NCBI RefSeq assembly: GCF_900110255.1
Contig: NZ_FODD01000010.1
Coordinates: forward strand, 62,001-126,000
DNA length: 64,000 nucleotides
From: Actinacidiphila rubida
Lineage (GTDB): Bacteria; Actinomycetota; Actinomycetes; Streptomycetales; Streptomycetaceae
Direction: 5' to 3'
The first letter of the stretch is position 1. Each line of letters starts with the position of its first letter. The notes under the pieces are model-generated. The model had not been told where the DNA came from. It was given only the letters and a program-made list of their open reading frames with translations, and made no database searches. Shown in pieces: positions 51,802 to 60,656 of the stretch. The position numbers and the translations under genes were made by a program.

Positions 51802-53370
51802 TCACTCGTACGGAGGCGAGTAGTGCGGACTGGTGATGGCCTTGAACCCCGCTTCCAGTTCCTGGGACTTGTACGCGTCCAGGAGTTCCGAGACACGCGC
51901 CCCGTCCGTGCCGCCGACGGTGTACCTGGTCAGATCTCCGCTGAGCACCTCGCGCAGGGTGTTGCGGTCCGTTGCCTGGTCACCGGTGAGGTGGACCAGG
52001 TGGTTCGAGGGGTCGCGGAGCTGGTTCCGCATGGCGAGCAGGGTGAGGGTCTGGGCGAAACCCCCGAGGGCGAGTTTCTCGTTCATCCCGTCGGTGTCGG
52101 GATACCTGCCTGCCGACAGACCGAGGTTCTCGATGATCGGGTCGTTCGCCGAGACCACGCTCTGCACGGTGCCCAGGGCCGCTGAGAACGCGATCTTGGC
52201 GCCCCATGCCTCCGGTTCCAGGGGACCGGCGAGAAGGAAGACCGCGTTCACGTAACCGCCCTGGACCATGCTCTTGACGAGTGCGTCATCGGGCTGGGAG
52301 TCATGCAGCGCTTTGAGGAAGAGCGCCAGGTCCTCGCCGTTCTGCGCGCCCGCGATGTGCTCCCACTCCTCCAGGCCGTCGCGCGAGAAGTCGGTCGGCG
52401 CCGGGACGCTGTTCAGCATGCCCGTGCCGTAGAAGGCGCGGACCGGGCCGATCAGCGACTTCCAGTCACTGTTGGAGAGCTTCGGCGCTCCGCTCCCGAA
52501 CAGCCCGAGGGACACCTTGTGCATGAGCTCGCGGGCGGCCTGCGGAGAGCGCTCGCAGTTCATCGCGGTCTGGAGGACGGCCATCACCTTGCCGCTGTAC
52601 TGCCGGTCCCCGTAGAACATCTCGCGCACCTCGGCCGGCGTCAGGGCCTTGGCGAAGTGGTAGGCCGCCGACGGGTTGGCGGCGAGGGCGTCGAGCAACT
52701 GAGCCTTCTGCTCACTGGTCATCCGGTAGAAGGGGCTGGTCGGGCTTTCGGGACCGCCGACCACCGCCGGGATGCCGATCCGCGCCGCGACCATCGCCGT
52801 GGTGTGCGGACTGACGGCCCCGCTGGAGTACGCACTGATCAGAGCCGGGATGCCGCCGAGTGCCAGAACCGTGGTGAGAAGCGGTTGAAGGGTCAGCGCG
52901 TTGAAGAACCCCGCGCAGAAATACGGGTCGTTGGCGTGCTTGGCCAGTTCCTCCACGATCGGCCGGGCGGCGTCGGGGTTGTCGCGGTCACCGAGGTCCT
53001 GAAGCGGCGTGAGCCTGGCGGCCAGCGCGGCGCCTGCCCTCATCTTCGCCTGGTTCTGCGCCAGCAGCTGGGTGTAGGCGGTGTCGACGTCCGATTCGTG
53101 CGCCCTGACCAGACCGCCGGGACCCAACGCGCCGCCGTGCTGCGTGGCCTGGAACGCGCGCGCGACGTCGTGGACGTCCCGGTCGGTGTAGTAGGCCCGG
53201 GAGATCGCCACCGCGACCTCACCGTCCAGATCGACGCAGGGCTGACCGGTGTTCTGGTAGGCCAGCAGCGCGGGGGTCAGCACGCTCCTGACCCAGTTCT
53301 GGAGCTCCTGGGCGGCCGCGGTGCACGTCGCGGAGTACTTGATGAGGTTCTCAGGAATCGCCGACACCAT
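51802..53370 (-). CDS. Large WXG100-associated protein, probable type VII substrate
   Basis: A 522-residue, mostly helical protein with no signal peptide. The N-terminal ~100 residues have a WXG100-like helical hairpin look (AQELQNWVRSVLTPALLAYQ). Later parts show the DPYFCAGFFNAL and STPSFYRM-type patterns seen in large WXG-associated proteins of actinomycetes (DUF6571-like). The C-terminus ends SHELLDAYK-like then YSPPYE. It is the last gene of the type VII locus, 18 bp after a WXG100 gene, so it is a likely secreted effector or carrier. Its activity is unknown. Confidence 0.78.
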   Translation of the reverse strand: MVSAIPENLIKYSATCTAAAQELQNWVRSVLTPALLAYQNTGQPCVDLDGEVAVAISRAYYTDRDVHDVARAFQATQHGGALGPGGLVRAHESDVDTAYTQLLAQNQAKMRAGAALAARLTPLQDLGDRDNPDAARPIVEELAKHANDPYFCAGFFNALTLQPLLTTVLALGGIPALISAYSSGAVSPHTTAMVAARIGIPAVVGGPESPTSPFYRMTSEQKAQLLDALAANPSAAYHFAKALTPAEVREMFYGDRQYSGKVMAVLQTAMNCERSPQAARELMHKVSLGLFGSGAPKLSNSDWKSLIGPVRAFYGTGMLNSVPAPTDFSRDGLEEWEHIAGAQNGEDLALFLKALHDSQPDDALVKSMVQGGYVNAVFLLAGPLEPEAWGAKIAFSAALGTVQSVVSANDPIIENLGLSAGRYPDTDGMNEKLALGGFAQTLTLLAMRNQLRDPSNHLVHLTGDQATDRNTLREVLSGDLTRYTVGGTDGARVSELLDAYKSQELEAGFKAITSPHYSPPYE

Positions 53371-53388
53371 GGACGGGGCACTTTCTCC

Positions 53389-53667
53389 TCAGTGATGGGG
53401 TTTCCGGTCGTCGGCCAGGACCTGGGCGACCGATTTCTGGAGGGAGGCCGCCGCCGTCTTGAGAGCGACCAGCGCGTCGTGCTGCTGCTTGAACGTGGTG
53501 TCGAAATTCCGCCGCTTCGCCCCCTGCCAGTTGTCGCTGTGCGGATGGCCGAGCAGCGCCTTCCTCTGGTCGGTCCGCAGACGGATGAAGACGTCCAGCT
53601 TGGCGATGAGCTGTGTCAGTTGCTGATCGAGCCAGTAGGCCGCTCGCGGTGGCGTGGTCTCGGCCAT
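53389..53667 (-). CDS. WXG100-like protein
   Basis: A 92-residue helical hairpin protein with the turn motif WQG at residues 47-49. Length and layout match EsxA/EsxB-type type VII substrates, though it is more basic than usual. It sits between the kinase gene and the large helical protein and could pair with either WXG partner. The gap to the next gene is 18 bp. Confidence 0.82.
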   Translation of the reverse strand: MAETTPPRAAYWLDQQLTQLIAKLDVFIRLRTDQRKALLGHPHSDNWQGAKRRNFDTTFKQQHDALVALKTAAASLQKSVAQVLADDRKPHH

Positions 53668-53724
53668 ATCGCCGCTCCATCCGGTAGAGGTCGGTGACGA
53701 GTGGGTCCCCGCCGGGCGGGAGGT

Positions 53725-55410
53725 TCACGACCGCAGCTCGGACCAGGTTTGGGTGCCGACCTCGCCGTCGACCGTGAGGTGGTGGGCGCTCTGGAACTTC
53801 TTGACCTCGGTCAGGGTGTCGGCGCCGAAGTCGCCGTCCACGCCGGCGGGGCCGATGTTGTAGCCCCGGGCCCTCAGGATGCACTGGACCTCCTTGACCC
53901 GGGAGTTCTTCTGGCCGAAGCGGGTGAGCGCGGTGCCGGAGTAGTAGGTGCAGCGCTTCCAGGCCGGGGTGGTGGCGGGCGGCGGGGCGGGCTTCGTGGT
54001 CGGCGCGGCGGTGGTCGTCGGGGCGGCCGGCGGCGGGTCGGGCGGCAGGTCGGGCGGCGGGGCCGGTGCGTGGCCACCGGTCGTGCCGTTCCCGGGGACG
54101 CCCGGGACCGTGACGGTGACGACGGCCGTCGCGCCCTTCGTGGGCCGGGGCGTCGGCGTCCTGGTCATGGCCGGAGTGCGGGCGGACGTCGTGGCCGCAG
54201 CGGCGGGGTGGGTGCCGGTGGGCCCGGACGCGGCCCGCTGTCCGCTCGCGCCGCCGCCGGAGGCCGCCAGCGCCACGGCGGCACCGGCGACCGCGACCGC
54301 GACCGCCGCCGCGACGGCCAGCGGCCAGCGGCGCCGACGGGCCGGCCGGTCCGCCGGTTCCTCCGGCCTGGTGCGCCGCAGGATCGTCAACTGCTCCATG
54401 GGCTCGACCGCCTGGGCCGTGCCCGTCCAGCCGGCACGGGCCGCGATGGTGTCGGCGATCGTGGCGGGCCACCCGGGGTCGCCGGCGTGCCCGCCGGTGG
54501 TCTCGACGACGTCCTGCGGAGTCGGCCGCTGCCGCGGGTCCTTGTCCAGGCAGCGGCCGACCAGTGCGGCGAGGTCCACGTCGCGGCGGGCGGCATCGGC
54601 GAGGACCTGGGCGCTGGGCGGGGCGTAGATGATGCGGTGGACGACATCGCCGGTGGTGCCCTCGCCGAAGGGCCCTGAGCCCGTGACGGCCACGGCGAGG
54701 ACCGAGCCGAGGGAGAACACGTCCGAGGCCGTGCCCACGTCGCGTCCCTCGGCCTGTTCCGGCGACATGAACGCGGGCGTGCCCAGGTGCTGACCGGTCA
54801 TGGTGAGCGAGCTGGCGTCGGCGGTGTGCGCGACGCCGAAGTCGATGAGGCGCGCCCCGTCCGGGCCCAGCAGGACGTTGGACGGTTTGAGGTCCCGGTG
54901 GACGATGCCGACGGCGGCGATCGCGGTGAGCGCCTGGGCGATCTGGTGCCCCAGCCGCCAGACGACCGGCGCGGGCAGCGACCCGCACCGCACGACGGCG
55001 TCGGCAAGGCTCAGCCCGGGCACGAAGGCGGTCGCCATCCAGAGCAACTCGTCCCGGTCGTAGCCGGAGTCCAGCAGTTCGGCGGTGTACGCGCCGTGCA
55101 CCCGGCGCACCGCCTCGACCTCGCGCTCGAAGCGGCGGCGGAACCGCTCGTCCTCCGCGTACTCCGAGCGGATCACCTTGACGGCCACCAGCGACGCCGC
55201 CCCGTACGTGCCCTCGATGTCCGCGTCCCGCCCGAGGTACAGCCGCCCCATCCCGCCGCCGCCCAGCCGGGCGAGCACCCGGTAGGGGCCGATGGCGGCC
55301 GGGTCGGACCGGCGCAGCGGCGCGGCGCCCAGCAGCGCGAGGTCGTCCTCGGACAGCTCGCCTCCGATCGGCTGACCGGCACCGGAAGCGGCGGGGTTCG
55401 TCTCGGACAT
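53725..55410 (-). CDS. Membrane Ser/Thr kinase with extracellular peptidoglycan-binding domain
   Basis: A 561-residue PknB-like kinase. The G-loop is LGGGGMG, Lys78 binds ATP, the catalytic loop is IVHRDLKPSN (Asp173) and DFG is at 190-192. One membrane helix follows near residue 357 (LAVAAAVAVAVAGAAVALAAS), then a Pro/Thr-rich wall-spanning linker and a C-terminal PG_binding_1 domain (SRVKEVQCILRARGYN, FQSAHHLTVDGEVG). It could sense wall state and phosphorylate secretion components. It lies between two WXG100 genes in the type VII locus. Confidence 0.92.
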   Translation of the reverse strand: MSETNPAASGAGQPIGGELSEDDLALLGAAPLRRSDPAAIGPYRVLARLGGGGMGRLYLGRDADIEGTYGAASLVAVKVIRSEYAEDERFRRRFEREVEAVRRVHGAYTAELLDSGYDRDELLWMATAFVPGLSLADAVVRCGSLPAPVVWRLGHQIAQALTAIAAVGIVHRDLKPSNVLLGPDGARLIDFGVAHTADASSLTMTGQHLGTPAFMSPEQAEGRDVGTASDVFSLGSVLAVAVTGSGPFGEGTTGDVVHRIIYAPPSAQVLADAARRDVDLAALVGRCLDKDPRQRPTPQDVVETTGGHAGDPGWPATIADTIAARAGWTGTAQAVEPMEQLTILRRTRPEEPADRPARRRRWPLAVAAAVAVAVAGAAVALAASGGGASGQRAASGPTGTHPAAAATTSARTPAMTRTPTPRPTKGATAVVTVTVPGVPGNGTTGGHAPAPPPDLPPDPPPAAPTTTAAPTTKPAPPPATTPAWKRCTYYSGTALTRFGQKNSRVKEVQCILRARGYNIGPAGVDGDFGADTLTEVKKFQSAHHLTVDGEVGTQTWSELRS

Positions 55411-55471
55411 GCGGTGTCCTGGGTCCTCTCGGAGTTCTTGGTCCCGGTTCTTCGCCCGGCCTGCTCGCGGG

Positions 55472-55750
55472 TTACGCGCCGCCCGCCTGCGAGATGTTGG
55501 TGAGGATCTTCTGGACCTGCTGCTGCAGGTGTTCCAGCGACGCCCTCATCTTGTCGAGGTCGCCCCGGGCCTGCGGCCACACCTCGCCCCTGAACCGCTG
55601 CGCCAGCGGACCGTCCCACTGGTTGGGGTCGCTCAGCGTCTGCCCGTGGCTGTTGAGCTGCTGGATGAGCCCCGGCAGCTGGTTGGTGATGAGGCTCATC
55701 ATCTTCCCGGCCTCCTGGTGGGCCAGGTCCGTGGACTTCACGGTCGCCAT
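55472..55750 (-). CDS. WXG100 protein (EsxA-like)
   Basis: A 92-residue four-to-two helix protein with the turn motif WDG at residues 45-47 and a Gln/Leu-rich C-terminal helix (LEHLQQQVQKILTNI). This is standard WXG100 form. It lies between the kinase gene and the EssC-like ATPase gene and is the likely core substrate of the system. Confidence 0.9.
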   Translation of the reverse strand: MATVKSTDLAHQEAGKMMSLITNQLPGLIQQLNSHGQTLSDPNQWDGPLAQRFRGEVWPQARGDLDKMRASLEHLQQQVQKILTNISQAGGA

Positions 55751-55856
55751 CGCTGTTCCTTTCGCAGGCCATTGCCGTCACGGACAGTCTCGGCCGCCGT
55801 GCCCGAGCTGTCGTTGACGTCCAGTGCAGACCCGTTGACGCTGCGCGCAGCGGACG

Positions 55857-58800
55857 TCACCGCGCCACCTGGACACCGGCGGCGACGCCGTCGGTCACGA
55901 GGTAGCCGCGGCCCGGCAGGGCGGCGAGGCGGTCGTGGCGGGGGAGCGTCGTGCCGAGGAGGTCGCCGTCGAGGTCGTGGTCGGGGGTCAGGAGGATCCC
56001 GCAGCGGCTGTCGCGGGTGTGCTGCGTCCAGTGGCCGTAGGTGCGGCGCAGGGCGTCCGCGCGGCCGGCGGCGACGAGGTGGCGGCCGGGGCCGGGCACG
56101 GACAACCACCGCTCCAGGACGCCCAGTTCGTCGTCCACCGCGTCGGCGTCGTCGATGAGGAGAAGGGTGGGGCCCCCGAGCGGTGCGAGAGCCGCCTCCA
56201 GGTCGCCGTACTCGGTGACGAGCGCCGTCAGTCCGGGCAGTTCACGAAGGGGCGAGCGGCGGGGGGCGAACGCGACGACGGCCGGCGGCCGTGCCGCGGT
56301 GGCCGCCTGGCGGGCGATCGCGCACAGGGTCGTGGAGCGCCCGGACCGCTGCGGTCCCGCGACCAGGGCGTGGTCGTGCTCGTACAGCCGCAGTGCGGTC
56401 GGCCCGAGGCCGTCCGCGTCCAGGCCGACCGGGATGCGCCAGGGGTCCCCGGTCACCGACGCCCGCGCGCCGAGGGCCTCGAAGGCGATCTCCGCGGGCA
56501 GCAGGCCGATCCCCGGCGCGCTGGTGGCGGCGCCCGGCCAGGCGGCTGCGCGGGCGGCGACGGCCACGGCCAGGTCGTCGCCGGGCAGCGCGATCTGGAT
56601 CACCTGGCGGGTGGCCGCGACCAGCGCCCGCCCGGGCACGAAGCCCGGAACCGCGCCGCGCGGGACGTCGAAGTAGCCGTACTCGCCCGGGTCCGCCATC
56701 CGCATCAGCAGCTTCTGCTGCGTCAGCGCCGCCCAGGCGGACGGCACGGCGCCGGACCGGTCCGCGGTGACGGCGAAGCGGATGCCGACGGCCGGCCCGT
56801 CCGCGTAGACGCGGGCGAGTTCGTCGATGAGGTTCATCCCGGCGAGGTCCTTGTCGAAGTCCGCCAGCAGCGCGCCAAGGTTGTCCACCAGCACCAGCCA
56901 GTCGGGGGCCGGTCCCTCGCCTCCCGGCGCCGCGCCGCCGCGGGCCTTGCGCGCGTCCAGCTCCCGGCGCAGCAGGCGGATCAGGCGGACCTGCCGCTCG
57001 CGCTCGGCCGGCCCGATGTGCGCGCCGGTGTGCGGCAGCCCGGCCAGCGGAGCCAGCGCCCCGGTGCCCAGGTCGAGGGCGAACACGTGGCACCGGTCCG
57101 GCGGCAGGGCGCCGGCGACGGACAGCGCGAGGGCGGCCAGCGCGGTCGAGGTGCCGGAGCCGCCGCTGCCGTACACGAGGACGTTGCCCGCAGCGGGATC
57201 CCAGCCGACCGCGTACTGCCGCTGGCGGTCCGGGTCGTCGGCCAGCGCGTACGCCGGAAGCCCCGTGGCAGCCGTCTGCAGGCCGCGCTCCGCGACCGCT
57301 GGCAGATCGGCGGTCCGCACCACGGCGGGCAGCGGGTCGGGCCAGGGCCTGCGCGGCTCGGCGAAACCCGCCGCGTCCGCCGCGGCGCCGGTCGCCGCGA
57401 CCAGCCTCCGCAGGTCGGTGTCCGCGTCCGCCACGTCCGGGTCGGCCGCGCCCGGCCCGTCGGCGGTCAGGCCCAGCACGAACGGCAGCGCCGTCACGGC
57501 GGCGGCGACCGCCGTCTGCGGGGTGACGCCGGTGGACAGCGCGGTCTGCACCGGCACGACCTCGCGGGCGCTCAGCCGGTAGAAGGCGCGGCCCCACTGC
57601 CGGCTGCCGATCGCCGCGGCGGCCGGGTCGTCGATCACGTCCTGCGAGTCGCCGCCGGACTCCAGCCGCAGCGCGATGCGCAGCTTGACGTTGTTCTTGA
57701 TGGCGTCGCTGACGGACCCGGCGGGCCGCTGCGTCGCCATGATCAGGTGCACGCCCAGGCTGCGCCCGCGCTGCGCGATGCCGACGAGCGCGTCCACGAA
57801 GTCCGGCAGCGCCTTGACCAGGGTGGCGAACTCGTCGATGACGACGGCCAGCCGGGGCATCGGCTCCAGGCCGCCGCGCCCGGTGTCGCGCAGCCGCTGG
57901 TAGTCGCGTACGTGACTGAGGCCCGTCTCGCGCAACAGCCTTTCACGGTGGTGCAGTTCGGCCTCCAGACAGCGCAGCGCGCGTTCGCTCAGCTGCTCGT
58001 CGAGGTCGGTGACGAGGCCGACGGTGTGCGGCAGCGCGGCGCACTCGTCCAGGGCGCCGCCGCCCTTGTAGTCGACCAGTGCGAAGGTGAGGTGCTCCGG
58101 GTCCGCGTCCACCGCCATGCTCGCGATCAGCGTGCGCAGCAGCTCGCTCTTGCCCGACCCGGTGGTCCCCGCGATCAGCGCGTGCGGGCCGTCGTCGTCG
58201 AGATCGACGGTGAACAGGTCCCGTTCGGTGACGCCCAGCACCGCCCTTACCCGCAACTCCGGGGCCCGCCGCTTCCAGTGGCCGGCCACCGCCGCGCCGT
58301 CCACCCGCTCCAGGTCCAGCAGGGGAAGCAGCGCGATCCGGTCGGGCAGGCCGGCACCCTCGATCCGCAGCTCGGGATCCTCGAAGCGGGCCAGCGCCCG
58401 GGCCGCCTCCCGCGCCTCGGCCGCCGGAAGGCCGTCGAGCAGCACCCGGTCGACGGTGACGCCCGTCGCCACGTCCCGCACCCGCCCCAGGCCCTCCGGC
58501 AAGGCGGTGACCACGGAGGTGCACAACGCGGGCAGGCGGGCGGTGAGCACGAGGGCCCCACAGCGCACGGAGGCGCCCGCGATCAGGTCGCGCAGCCGGT
58601 TGGGCCGCCCCTCCAGCAGCGCGGCGCCGTCCACGACGACCAGCAGCACCGGCCCGCCGGCCGCCTCCCGGGGCGGCCCGGCGGCCAGCAGGTGCTGGGC
58701 CAGCGCGTCGGCCTGCTCCGGACCCACGGCCACCAGGCGGGTCGCGCCGGATCGCGGGTCCGCACCGTGCGGCAGCCATTTCGTCCAGTCCCAGTCGCCC

Positions 58801-60161
58801 AGCCGGTCGGCGTCGGTGAACACGGCGACCGTGAGGTCCGCGGGTCCGCTCCCCACCACGGCCTGGCACAGCAGGGACCGCGCGACGGCCAGGCAGGCCC
58901 GCCTGCCACCCTCGAAGCCGACCGCCTCACCGGCCGAGACGCCCACCACGACCGGCACCTGCGGCAGAGCGGCCCGGCGCGCGAGCACGGCGGCCGGTTC
59001 CGGGGCCGGCTCGCCGGACTCCCGTTCCAGCGGCGGGTTCCACGGCAGGTCGGCGGTGCCGGCGACGAGCTGGAGGAAGTCCTCGGCGGCGGGCCTGCGT
59101 TCCCACAACGCAGTGCCGGGAGCGGTCGCGCGGTGGAGCACCTCGGCCGGATCCGGGTGTGCGGCCCGCCGGTCGCGGACCTCGGCGGCGTGGAGCCGTT
59201 CCACTGCCGCCTCGAACTCGGCCACGCGGGCGGCGAACGCGCGTCCGCCGCGCCGTGCCGAGGACCTGCCGCGCAGGCGGTCCTCGACGAAGTTGGCCAC
59301 GAACAGCACCGGGGTGAGGGCGGCGATGGCGGCGTAGCGCGGGTCGCCGGTGAGTGCGACGGTCGCCGCCGCCATGGCCAGCGGCCCGAGCAGCGCGGCG
59401 ACGCTGAAGGGGGCCCGGTGCGCGCGGGCCGCGGCCGCGGGCACCGTGATCGGCGTGGCGGCAGCCGAACGCCCGCCGCGCGGTGGCCGGTTGAACGGCA
59501 GCGTCCCACCGGGCCCCGCCTCGCGCACGGCGTTGATCCGCTGCACCGGTCCGAGGCGGTCCGCCGGCAGCACCCGCAGCAGCACCTCGCCGCCGAGCGA
59601 CACCAGGTCGTCGGCGTGCACAGGTACGGACCCGCTGATCCTGGTGCCGCCCACGTCCGTGCCGTTCGCCGAGCCGAGGTCGGTGACGGTGACCCGGCCG
59701 TCGGGCAGCACGTCGAAGGCGGCGTGCAGGCGTGACACGCCCGAGGCGACGACGCGGACGTCGGCCTCCACCCCGCGTCCCACCACCGTGCGGCCGGCCG
59801 CCAACGGGAGCCCGCCGCCCGCCTCCAGCCCACCCACCAGGCGCAGGACGGCCGTCGGCTTCCGCAGCCCGCCGGGCCCGGGCCGGCCCGTCACGGCCGG
59901 GCCGGGGGCGAACCGCCCCGGGGCGGCTCCGTGCGCGGCACGTCCGCCGCCGGCGTACCCGTCGGCGCCCGCGACCCGCGAACCGTGCACGAGGCCGGAC
60001 TCGCGCACCACCGTCTCCGACGGCATGACCCGCCCGTCGACGGCCAGCACCCGGTCCGGCATCCCCACCGCCGCGGCGAGGTCGGCGAGGGTGGCGTCCG
60101 GCCGGCCGAACCGCACCTCCACGTCCCACTCGCGTCCACCGTCGACACACACGATCCGCAC
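55857..60161 (-). CDS. EssC/EccC-like type VII secretion ATPase with FHA domain
   Basis: A 1434-residue motor. Residues ~1-65 look ubiquitin/FHA-like (VRIVCVDGGREWDVEVRFGR). Residues ~105-195 form an FHA domain (GRGVEADVRVVASGVSRLHA). Two membrane helices lie near residues 245-290, then three FtsK/SpoIIIE ATPase modules. Walker A of the first is intact (GTTGSGKSE, ~residue 665). The second reads GSGGSGTST and the third GPQRSGRST, so both lack the Lys. Domain order matches Firmicutes EssC more than mycobacterial EccC. GTG at 60161 has GGGAGG upstream. It is the first gene of the locus. Confidence 0.92.
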   Translation of the reverse strand: MRIVCVDGGREWDVEVRFGRPDATLADLAAAVGMPDRVLAVDGRVMPSETVVRESGLVHGSRVAGADGYAGGGRAAHGAAPGRFAPGPAVTGRPGPGGLRKPTAVLRLVGGLEAGGGLPLAAGRTVVGRGVEADVRVVASGVSRLHAAFDVLPDGRVTVTDLGSANGTDVGGTRISGSVPVHADDLVSLGGEVLLRVLPADRLGPVQRINAVREAGPGGTLPFNRPPRGGRSAAATPITVPAAAARAHRAPFSVAALLGPLAMAAATVALTGDPRYAAIAALTPVLFVANFVEDRLRGRSSARRGGRAFAARVAEFEAAVERLHAAEVRDRRAAHPDPAEVLHRATAPGTALWERRPAAEDFLQLVAGTADLPWNPPLERESGEPAPEPAAVLARRAALPQVPVVVGVSAGEAVGFEGGRRACLAVARSLLCQAVVGSGPADLTVAVFTDADRLGDWDWTKWLPHGADPRSGATRLVAVGPEQADALAQHLLAAGPPREAAGGPVLLVVVDGAALLEGRPNRLRDLIAGASVRCGALVLTARLPALCTSVVTALPEGLGRVRDVATGVTVDRVLLDGLPAAEAREAARALARFEDPELRIEGAGLPDRIALLPLLDLERVDGAAVAGHWKRRAPELRVRAVLGVTERDLFTVDLDDDGPHALIAGTTGSGKSELLRTLIASMAVDADPEHLTFALVDYKGGGALDECAALPHTVGLVTDLDEQLSERALRCLEAELHHRERLLRETGLSHVRDYQRLRDTGRGGLEPMPRLAVVIDEFATLVKALPDFVDALVGIAQRGRSLGVHLIMATQRPAGSVSDAIKNNVKLRIALRLESGGDSQDVIDDPAAAAIGSRQWGRAFYRLSAREVVPVQTALSTGVTPQTAVAAAVTALPFVLGLTADGPGAADPDVADADTDLRRLVAATGAAADAAGFAEPRRPWPDPLPAVVRTADLPAVAERGLQTAATGLPAYALADDPDRQRQYAVGWDPAAGNVLVYGSGGSGTSTALAALALSVAGALPPDRCHVFALDLGTGALAPLAGLPHTGAHIGPAERERQVRLIRLLRRELDARKARGGAAPGGEGPAPDWLVLVDNLGALLADFDKDLAGMNLIDELARVYADGPAVGIRFAVTADRSGAVPSAWAALTQQKLLMRMADPGEYGYFDVPRGAVPGFVPGRALVAATRQVIQIALPGDDLAVAVAARAAAWPGAATSAPGIGLLPAEIAFEALGARASVTGDPWRIPVGLDADGLGPTALRLYEHDHALVAGPQRSGRSTTLCAIARQAATAARPPAVVAFAPRRSPLRELPGLTALVTEYGDLEAALAPLGGPTLLLIDDADAVDDELGVLERWLSVPGPGRHLVAAGRADALRRTYGHWTQHTRDSRCGILLTPDHDLDGDLLGTTLPRHDRLAALPGRGYLVTDGVAAGVQVAR

Positions 60162-60656
60162 CGCGCGCCGCCTCCCTACCGGTCCAGATGACGGGGCGGC
60201 AAGTCTTCCCCGCCCGCCGGGGCCGGTCATCGACCTCGCGTGCACACCGATTGACCCAGGGCGCAACCGCGGGCGGGGGGCGTCCGCGCAGATCGCCGGA
60301 CGGCCATCTGACGGGAGCGGCGTCAGAGTAGACCCGTGCCGAGGCGGTGTCCATATAACGCTCAAGTACCGTCGGAGGGCGGGGAGCCCGCGCCGAACCC
60401 CGCGGTGCTCTGACGTGCCGATCTGACCGTGGTCCTGCACGCACATCCGGTCCGTCACTGGCACGTTTTAGATCCAGGCAGGTCCAGTCCATTGACACGG
60501 CCTGGGCGGAGTCCTAGCTTCTGGCGTCAGTTCCACCGCGTGACAGCGATGTCGTGAACTCCCGGTCGGCCGCGCCTGTTCGGCCACCCGTCTGCAACGT
60601 TCGACGTCGTTGCGCCCCGCTCCACCCCCACGTTCGCTCAGGAGAGGGTTCCCCCA
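60162..60656. promoter_or_regulatory. Divergent gap between type VII locus and mannanase
   Basis: No gene is visible in 495 bases. The mannanase-side promoter is annotated separately. Toward the ATPase gene the sequence around 60350-60365 is AT-rich and may hold the promoter of the type VII operon, but I cannot define its hexamers. Confidence 0.45.
60492..60520 (+). promoter_or_regulatory. Vegetative promoter of the mannanase gene
   Basis: TTGACA at 60492-60497 and TAGCTT at 60515-60520 with a 17-bp spacer form the best sigma-70-type promoter in the window, 137 bp upstream of the mannanase start. Confidence 0.65.
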
